Shown in pieces: positions 58,236-64,000 of a DNA stretch of 64,000 bases (its first letter is position 1; each line of letters opens with the position of its first letter). A program made the position numbers and the translations under genes. Source of the DNA: Blepharisma stoltei (taxonomy: Eukaryota > Ciliophora > Heterotrichea > Heterotrichida > Blepharismidae); NCBI GenBank assembly GCA_914767885.1, contig CAJZBQ010000037.1:310001-374000 (forward strand). The letters are read 5' to 3'. A model generated the notes under the pieces. That model did no database searches and was not told the origin of the DNA. It saw nothing but the letters and a program-made list of their open reading frames with translations.

Positions 58236-59495
58236 ATGATAAGATTTATTAATATTGGAAGAATATATATGTTAGATAATATTGTTAACACCCAACGATC
58301 ATCATCTGTCAAGCATGCAGAAAGACTAAGCCAGTCCTCACATAGAGAAAGCATAAGTACAGCTTCTGATACCCCGTCTAGCACTCTTAAATGCACAAAA
58401 CCCAAGCCTGTGAAGTTAATGAGGGCTATTCCTTTAAATAGAATAAAAGCATTTGAGGAGCCTGAAATTCAAATAAAACCATCAAAGACTTCACTAATAA
58501 TAGATACTCCGCCAAAATCTTGCAATGAAAATGAGTTTGTATACACTACGCATTTATCGCCTTTGAGAATTCCGTCACCTGATGAATCTATGATATTGAT
58601 CTCGACAACACAAATTCCTAAAAAGAAAAAAGCTAAAAGGCTGTTGATAAGTGAAGAAAAAGACATCACTTATATCAGGCCTACACATATAGAACTAATA
58701 CAAGGGCTAAAAAAGATTAGAAGCTTGACTTTGCCTTTCCCATTTGCCCCTGAACTCCAAAAGCCAGATCTACGTAATTTCTATTTACTCCCCCCCCCTC
58801 CGTGAGTGAACAAAACCATTAGAAAAAATCCCTATATTTTTTGCCCAAAAAGCCACCCTCCGTGAGTGAACAAAAATTTTTTATGGAAAAAAAATTTTAT
58901 ATATATGTGATAATTATTATAATGAAATCAGAGCTAATTCTGTTTATTTTTAAACGAATTGCTTTTTAAAACATAAATTTTGCAAATTGAATTAATATTT
59001 GCTTTCCAATTTTTGCGAATTAGGATTTTTTTAAATTTCGAAAAAAAATATTTTTTATAAAATTTATATATAAATTTTTTTAAAAAAAAAAAAATTAACC
59101 CCCCTCCGTGAGTGAACAAAATTTTTTTGTTCACTCACAGAGGGGGGGAGTTAGCATTTTCTTTAAGAAGTAGATCAGCACGCAAGCATTTTAAAAAAAA
59201 TAAAATTGAGTATATTGTGCCTAAGAATCCTATAGAACTTGGCACATTGCTGAAGAAAATGAAAGAAACTGAAAGAGTCCTTAGACAGGAAAATAATTTT
59301 TCGAAAAAAATTAGAAATTTAAAACCTGAAATACAGCTTACAGAAATACAGCAGGATAATAGTGTACAGAAAAAGAAAAAACATAATAAAAGTTTCGAAA
59401 TACATGGAGGAAGAATTGTGAAGCCTTGTATAATACCGAATTCGGGGCTGATTATTCAGAATACCAAATCTTACAATAGCTATGAATATATATAG
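58236..59495 (+). CDS. Hypothetical basic protein
   Basis: 297 aa (286 from the second ATG, MLDNIVNTQRSSS, at 58269) after removing a 366-bp MITE. Ser/Thr/Pro-rich N-terminus with SHRESISTASDTPSS; a basic C-terminus (ARKHFKKNKIEYIVPKNPIE and MKETERVLRQENNFSKKIRN). The join TTC TAT TTA GCA TTT TCT (FYLAFS) is clean. No family recognised. Confidence 0.6.
58786..59151. mobile_element. IES, MITE family A, 366 bp
   Basis: Same length as the copy at 3973 and collinear with it: TTACTCCCCCCCCTCCGTGAG left, CTCACAGAGGGGGGGAGTTA right, right-end internal hairpin at 59104-59145. TAs 58786 and 59152. Confidence 0.92.
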
Positions 59496-59500
59496 AAAAC

Positions 59501-60449
59501 TTAAATAATTTTATTGATATCATCAAAATAAGCTCGAAAAGTCTTATACCTCGATAACTCCCACTCCTTTTAATTGGAAAATGTTCTGCTCTAATTTAAA
59601 GGGGGTTAACCTTTTTTTTAAAAAAAATAGATTTAAATGTTCATAAAATTAAGAAATTTAAATACGCAATATTTTTTAATTTTAATTTTATTTTTATGAA
59701 AAATTAATCAACAAAATTGATCAATTAAGTGTAAAAACTATTTAAATAATATTTTAATTACACTTTACTCTAAGTTAGATCAAAACTAATTTTATAAAAA
59801 ATTTATTTTCACCTATAAAATTTTGCTATTCAAAAAGAATGTTTGCTCCAAGGGCTAGCTAATGCACACCCGAAAAATAGAATTTTTACTGATATGTCAT
59901 TCCAATTTAAAACGGGAGTAAATTCCTATCCGCGTTATGAGTGGACAAATCTTTCCATTCTTCTTTTCCATTTGTCATTGACAATCCTCTCTGCTTTTTC
60001 TTTCCTTGATAATTTTTAAATCCATTCGAGTTTTTCTTTTCACTGGACACAATAGAATGGCTTCGTTTTTGAATCCTCCCTGTTGTATTTAAAAACACGT
60101 TAGGAATGAACGAATCTTTATTATCTTGCTCAAAGTCCTTTGGGCTATCAAAATACTCTCGCAGCTTTGTAGGGTAATTTTTATTATCCTTTGAAAAAGT
60201 ATAGCAGAAACGATCATTTCAGCCACCTTCGAGGCGCTTTTGATCCCTGGGAAGGGCAGAAGAACCATTTGGGATTCTTTGTAGGTGCTTGGTAAGAGTA
60301 GCTTTTAGATTTGGGGATTCCAAAATTTTATACATTGGAGGGTATATAATTCTTCGTTTTGGACTTGCAGAAGACTTTCTAGCTGAAAATCTTGAAGGCT
60401 CCGAATCATTTTGAGTTGTCTGCTGTTTCGTTATCTCTATATTCGCCAT
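59501..60449 (-). CDS. Hypothetical protein
   Basis: 194 aa after removal of a 364-bp IES. MANIEITKQQTTQNDSEPSR, then SARKSSASPKRRIIYPPMYK; TGA-Trp at EGGWNDRF (60216). The C-terminal SRYKTFRAYFDDINKII lies beyond the IES. Basic, Ser/Asn-rich, probably disordered. Convergent with the preceding gene; only 5 bp separate the two stop codons. Confidence 0.6.
59555..59918. mobile_element. IES, MITE family C, 364 bp
   Basis: Left TAACTCCCACTCCTTTTAATTGG, right CCAATTTAAAACGGGAGTAA; an internal CTCTAATTTAAAGGGGGTTAA at 59592. TAs 59555 and 59919. Removal fuses AAT TTA with TCG AGG. Confidence 0.88.
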
Positions 60450-60564
60450 TTATATCACTAAATCATGACCGTCTCATCAATTTTACTTATAGTTTACACA
60501 GTTCAAAATATTAGTCTATTTATAATAATTACTCGATATCCCTTCTCAGAACATCTGGCATATT

Positions 60565-61167
60565 TTAAATATCATTAAATTCCTCAATAAGCTGATCTAC
60601 AATCATTTGTTTTTCCCTTATTGTGTCTGCGTGGAATTTTTCAGTATCTCTTTTCTCTTCTAGAAAAGAGAAATCAAAGTCCGGGAACATATTAGGAAAA
60701 TTTGGCTTTTCCAATGGTGGTAACTTTACTACGTTTTTCTTGGGCAAGGAATTATTGTCGATTTTAGGATCATTATTAGGAGCTGAGGCTTCAGGTACTT
60801 TTTGGGGGACAGTTTCTGGCTTTGATCGGGATGTGAGTTGTGGGATATCTTCTATTTTTTCGGTTATTTCTCCAAAGGAGGGTTTTGCATTATGCTTTGG
60901 CATATAAAGAATGTCTTTTGGGCTTTCTGTTGCTGTTTTAATGATTGGGATTTTCATTGCTTCGGCCTTTTTGTCATTTTTTTCAAGATTTTCTTTGACT
61001 TCTTTTTCAGGAATTATAAACTGGGCTTCTTCATCTGGAGTATCAATAGGATCTACAGCTTTTCTTGGGGCAATTGGAATAGGTTTTTCGATTATTTCTT
61101 TTTCTTTTGGGGCGGGAGCATGAGTTTTTATAATCTCTCTGGGATATTTAGTCTCGATACAGCCCAT
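60565..61167 (-). CDS. Hypothetical acidic/Pro-rich protein with MGC start
   Basis: 200 aa from the ATG at 61167 (MGCIETKYPREI), which fits myristoylation/palmitoylation; an upstream ATG at 61188 (MQLFYSK) is in frame but less likely. Lys/Pro/Glu-rich with repeated EKP/PKE motifs, ending in a short helix (EKFHADTIREKQMIVDQLIE). Probably a peripheral membrane adaptor; no family. Confidence 0.55.
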   Translation of the reverse strand: MGCIETKYPREIIKTHAPAPKEKEIIEKPIPIAPRKAVDPIDTPDEEAQFIIPEKEVKENLEKNDKKAEAMKIPIIKTATESPKDILYMPKHNAKPSFGEITEKIEDIPQLTSRSKPETVPQKVPEASAPNNDPKIDNNSLPKKNVVKLPPLEKPNFPNMFPDFDFSFLEEKRDTEKFHADTIREKQMIVDQLIEEFNDI

Positions 61168-61374
61168 TTTTGAATAAAATAATTGCATAAATTTTGATTT
61201 ATAGCATCATTAAATTATCATTTTTTTCTTTCATGGGCTTGCATATATTTATTCTCCATATATATTCAATTTGATATTCTCAAAATAATTATAGTAACTA
61301 TATTCTTATTCTAATAAAACGTATTATTATATTCAAAGTTTATCTTTATCTGTAAAACATTCCTATTTTATATA

Positions 61375-61525
61375 TAGAATTTTCCCATAGATGGCACTGT
61401 TTGCCCTTGATTTTGCCCACTTTAAAAAATTTTTTGGTTTGACCAAACCATATGGTACTGGTCGAACCAAAAAAATTTTTCAGTGGGCAAATCAAGGGCA
61501 AACCGCGCCATCTAAGGGAAATTTC
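61375..61525. mobile_element. Hairpin IES, 151 bp, intergenic
   Basis: Same family and length as the insert in the transportin gene (4640-4790): TATAGAATTTTCCCATAG... GGCACTGTTTGCCCTTGATTT and its complement on the right arm. About 15% diverged from the other copy. Flanking 61189-61374 and 61526-61585 are plain AT-rich spacer. Confidence 0.85.
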
Positions 61526-61585
61526 TATATATCCTATCAATTTTTCTTAAAATTGTAAAGATTATGTTTTATAAATATTTTTTTG

Positions 61586-62906
61586 TTATTTCATTGCTTT
61601 TCTTTCTTCTTCTTTTTCCTCAAAAACTTTTTTGAACTTTTTCTCTTCTTTTTTCTCATTAAATAGCTTTTCCTCATCAGGAGATTGAGTAATTGTGTTC
61701 CATTTATAATACTCTTTAAATGGCTGACTCCCCCCCCCCCTCCGTGAGTGAACAAAAACATTTTGTTCACTCACGGAGGGGGGTTAATTTATTTTTTTTA
61801 AAAAAAATTTATATATAAATTTTATAAAAAATATTTGTTTTCGAAATTTAAAAAAATCCTAATTCGCAAAAATTGGAAAGCAAAAATTAATTTAATTTAT
61901 AAAATTTATGTTTTAAAAAGCAATTCGTTTAAAATTAAACAGAATTAGCTCTAGATTTCATTATACTAATTATCATTTATATATCAATTTTTTTTTCCAT
62001 AAAAAATTTTTCTATTACAAAAATTTTTGTTCACTCACGGAGGGTGGGTTTTTGGGCAAAAAATAGGGATTTTTCTAATGGTTTTGTTCACTCACGGAGG
62101 GGGGGGGAGTGAGAAATATTTCCATATTGTCTTGGTTCAATAAAAGGGTGTCTCAATGGATCTTGCCCTGGCTCCAGCATGACATCATTTCTATCTATAT
62201 TCAAAATCCACCTCCTATAAAATAGCATATCTTTTCTAGGACTTAAAAATTGCATAGTAAGCATTGGTAGCCTTCTTGGGAATGGTGGGAATTCTCCACT
62301 TTCCAACTTCTCTTTAACCAATTTCATTGTGTTAATAAAAAAGTCCATATCATGAGGATCAGTGATAGTTTTGGCTTCTCTGAAATATCCTTGAAATTCG
62401 ATCCTTTTTTGCTCTTTTTACTGACTTCCCCCCGTTTTAATTGGAACAAAAAACCCTGTTCCAATTTAAAGGGGGTTAGAAAAATTATATATTAAATTTT
62501 TCTCTATAAAAAAATATAATTTTATTTTTATGAAGAATTAAATAAAAAAATTAATCAATTCTGTGAAAACTACTTAATAGCATTCTATTTACACTTTTAC
62601 CATTAAATAGGTCAAAAAACATTTATAAATTAGAATTTTTATCGATAAAGTTTTGCTTAAAAAACAAATTAAAGCACCTAAAATAGAAATTTTACAGATT
62701 ATTTGTTTCAATTTAAAGGGGAGGACTGAATATGAAGCGACCTTATCACGAATGAGCTTTTGGAGAGCGTAGTAAAGCTTTAACCGCTCTATTTGAGTAG
62801 ACTCTATATAAGACTCTCTGAATTTTTTGGAAGACAGGCATTTAAAATAGTGAATAAAGCCTTTTCACCCATTGAAAGCTCGAGGTGTAAGCTTTTCAAT
62901 TGACAT
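61586..62906 (-). CDS. Hypothetical protein, two IESs, one join unresolved
   Basis: Exons: MSIEKLTPRAFNGWKGFIHY ... KLYYALQKLIRDKVASYS (62906-62728), then RIEFQGYFREAKTITDPHDM ... FIEPRQYGNIS (62420-62110), then QPFKEYYKWNTITQSPDEEK ... KAMK (61724-61586). The second join (TGA-bounded IES) is clean. The first join leaves a +1 discrepancy: after TGA-to-TGA excision the frame is off by one, so either a short intron or a different boundary exists. Both halves look helical with FRE/LYR-like motifs suggestive of a mitochondrial assembly factor, but this is a guess. Confidence 0.5.
61725..62109. mobile_element. IES, MITE family A, 385 bp, bounded by TGA instead of TA
   Basis: Ends CTGACTCCCCCCCCCCTCCG and CGGAGGGGGGGGGAGTGAG; the flanking triplet is TGA on both sides where all other copies have TTA. 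Removal gives ATT TCT CAG CCA (ISQP). Confidence 0.8.
62422..62726. mobile_element. IES, MITE family C, ~305 bp
   Basis: Left TGACTTCCCCCCGTTTTAATTGG with a nearby hairpin AACAAAAAACCCTGTTCCAATTTAAAGGGGG; right CAATTTAAAGGGGAGGACTGA. Target repeat appears to be ACTGA. Confidence 0.75.
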
Positions 62907-63009
62907 TTTAGTTATTAAGGATTATACTTTGCTTATACAAATATAGCAAAATCATCATTTTAGTAAGCAATTCTGTTTATATTATTTTATCGAGTTTATA
63001 TGATAACTT

Positions 63010-63835
63010 TTAGGAATTTACTACTGTTCCAGAAGCCTTGGTAATTTTAAGTCTATTAAGTTTACTTTTCAAATCACTTGCTTCCATCATAGTTTTCTGT
63101 ATAGCACGCTTTATGCAATCAGCAAGCTCATTTTGGTTCATTGATTTCAGCGTCATCAATTCATCAGTATTTTCCATATCTGGACTTATACACTCTGTTA
63201 TTGGCAAAGAACCTTCATATGAAGGAGATCTAGATAAACTTCCGTCTATTTCTTTTGAAATTGCATTTGTTAAATTTCTTGGTGAGTTTCTATAAGCATA
63301 ATTAAAGAAAATCGTGTTTAAACATTTCGCCACAGTTTGTGTAGTAATGGTTTTTTCCCTTCCTCTTTTATGCCTTTCTATATTAATTAATGCATATAGT
63401 AGGAAAAAGACCATATTTATTATATAAAAATATAAATTTATAATTAGCTTGTGGTGTTTGAAAATACTGGTTATTCATTCTTGATTTTTTTAGTTTTTTC
63501 TTATTGACGCCAAATTTTCTCCTTTTGCTTTTCAGGATTTTATAGTTTTCTTTATCGGAAAACATATCATAAGTCATATATTTTTTGTTCGTAGGATTAT
63601 CATCATGGATAATCATTAACAAATTTTTTTCTTTTTCAATCTTTTTTGCGCGCTCTTCTTTGCGCTTTTCTTGCTCAATCCGTTTTTTGCCTAATTTGTA
63701 GGTCAGGGAGAGGTTAAAATTTTTATCAAAACGCTCTTCTGCAAGTGGTGGAAGGGATCTGAAGGTATTTATGCCAGGAAGCGATAAAAAGGTTTCTTCT
63801 TTGTAATTATGCAGTTCTCTTTGAAAAGTATTCAA
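63010..63835 (-). CDS. Hypothetical basic protein
   Basis: 254 aa when a 61-bp AT-rich IES (63384-63444) is removed. Starts MNTFQRELHNYKEETFLSLP, a basic helix (LGKKRIEQEKRKEERAKKIE), SKRRKFGVNKKKLKKSRMNN; joined (QTPQANIERHKRGREKTITT) to a Ser-rich region and a C-terminal helix ending KITKASGTVVNS. No family recognised. Without the join the two parts are overlapping frames of unlike character. Confidence 0.55.
63384..63444. other. IES, 61 bp (or 64), shortest in window
   Basis: TAs at 63384 (or 63381) and 63445. AT-only except a few bases. Removal gives CAA GCT AAT ATA GAA AGG (QANIER). Both alternatives keep the frame. Confidence 0.6.
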
Positions 63836-63869
63836 GTTTGAGACAAAAAATTTTTAAACAATTAAATTG

Positions 63870-64000
63870 ACCATAAGCGGGCAAGCCCACTAGCTTTTGC
63901 ATCGTCTTAGCACCAATAATAGCTGCCTCCATAGACCCTAGAGTTCAAATTAGGAAAATGGAAGGCTATCATTTTGGGTTTCCGGTCTGAACCACCTGTT
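63870..64000 (+). mobile_element. Retroposon-like element, family 3, partial (right edge)
   Basis: AAGCCCACTAGCTTTTGCATC ... CTCCATAGACCCTAGAGTTC AAATTAGGAAAATGGAAGGCT shares collinear blocks with the insert in SIN1 (32380-32470). Its right end lies outside the window. Confidence 0.55.

Overview
This window reads as germline (micronuclear) DNA of a heterotrich ciliate, most likely Blepharisma. Four observations support this. (1) TGA is read as tryptophan at invariant positions: the W of TRWYRAPE in a CDK-like kinase (22674), the DLWSLG of a PLK4-like kinase (29840), the NGKWIECKKA of an RRM protein (15319) and the W before RFLPQF in KRR1 (39079); stops are TAA or TAG. (2) Spliceosomal introns are only 15-16 nt (GTA...TAG/CAG). 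(3) Conserved genes are broken by inserts that, when removed between flanking TA dinucleotides, restore frame and family consensus. (4) Most inserts are repeats, which a macronuclear genome would lack. The inserts are therefore internal eliminated sequences (IESs), and the chromosome as written is not the expressed form.

Layout: mitochondrial-type seryl-tRNA synthetase (left edge, -), transportin-3/importin-13 (-, 4 IESs), two intergenic retroposons, UBTD ubiquitin-like protein (-), small membrane protein (-), EF-hand protein (+), phenylalanine hydroxylase (-), sirtuin (+), two-RRM protein (+), coiled-coil protein (-), 14-3-3 (+), eL31 (-), PH-domain protein (+), RING/B-box protein (-), CDK-like kinase (+), calcium-dependent kinase (+), coiled-coil/C1q-like protein (-), PLK4-like kinase (+), SIN1-like TORC2 subunit (-), IFT57 (+), KRR1 (+), a run of small minus-strand genes (39.5-45.3 kb), a tandem cluster of FG-GAP/VCBS membrane proteins (45.4-55.9 kb, -), cytosolic seryl-tRNA synthetase (+) and further small genes to the right edge. 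Genes are mostly 30-500 bp apart, with no operon logic; the contents are housekeeping, signalling and ciliary functions. Reconstructed lengths agree with families (transportin 924 aa; the two FG-GAP paralogues C and D both 444 aa).

IES classes seen: (A) a ~350-395 bp MITE family with CCCTCCGTGAG/AGTGAACAAAA ends and poly-C tips; (B) one ATTTGTCC-ended element; (C) a ~290-365 bp family ending in TTTAAATTGGAACA; (D) near-perfect hairpins of 84-229 bp; (E) short unique IESs of 61-272 bp; and (R) SINE-like retroposons with 9-17 bp target-site duplications, a frequent ATAAAATGG start and microsatellite tails. Class R copies lie in exons of at least seven genes, and for most of them removal of one duplication plus the body restores the frame. 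That retroposons are eliminated as IESs, apparently because a TA fell inside the duplicated target, is the most interesting signal here. All joins are my own reconstruction by eye; no alignment or macronuclear sequence was available.
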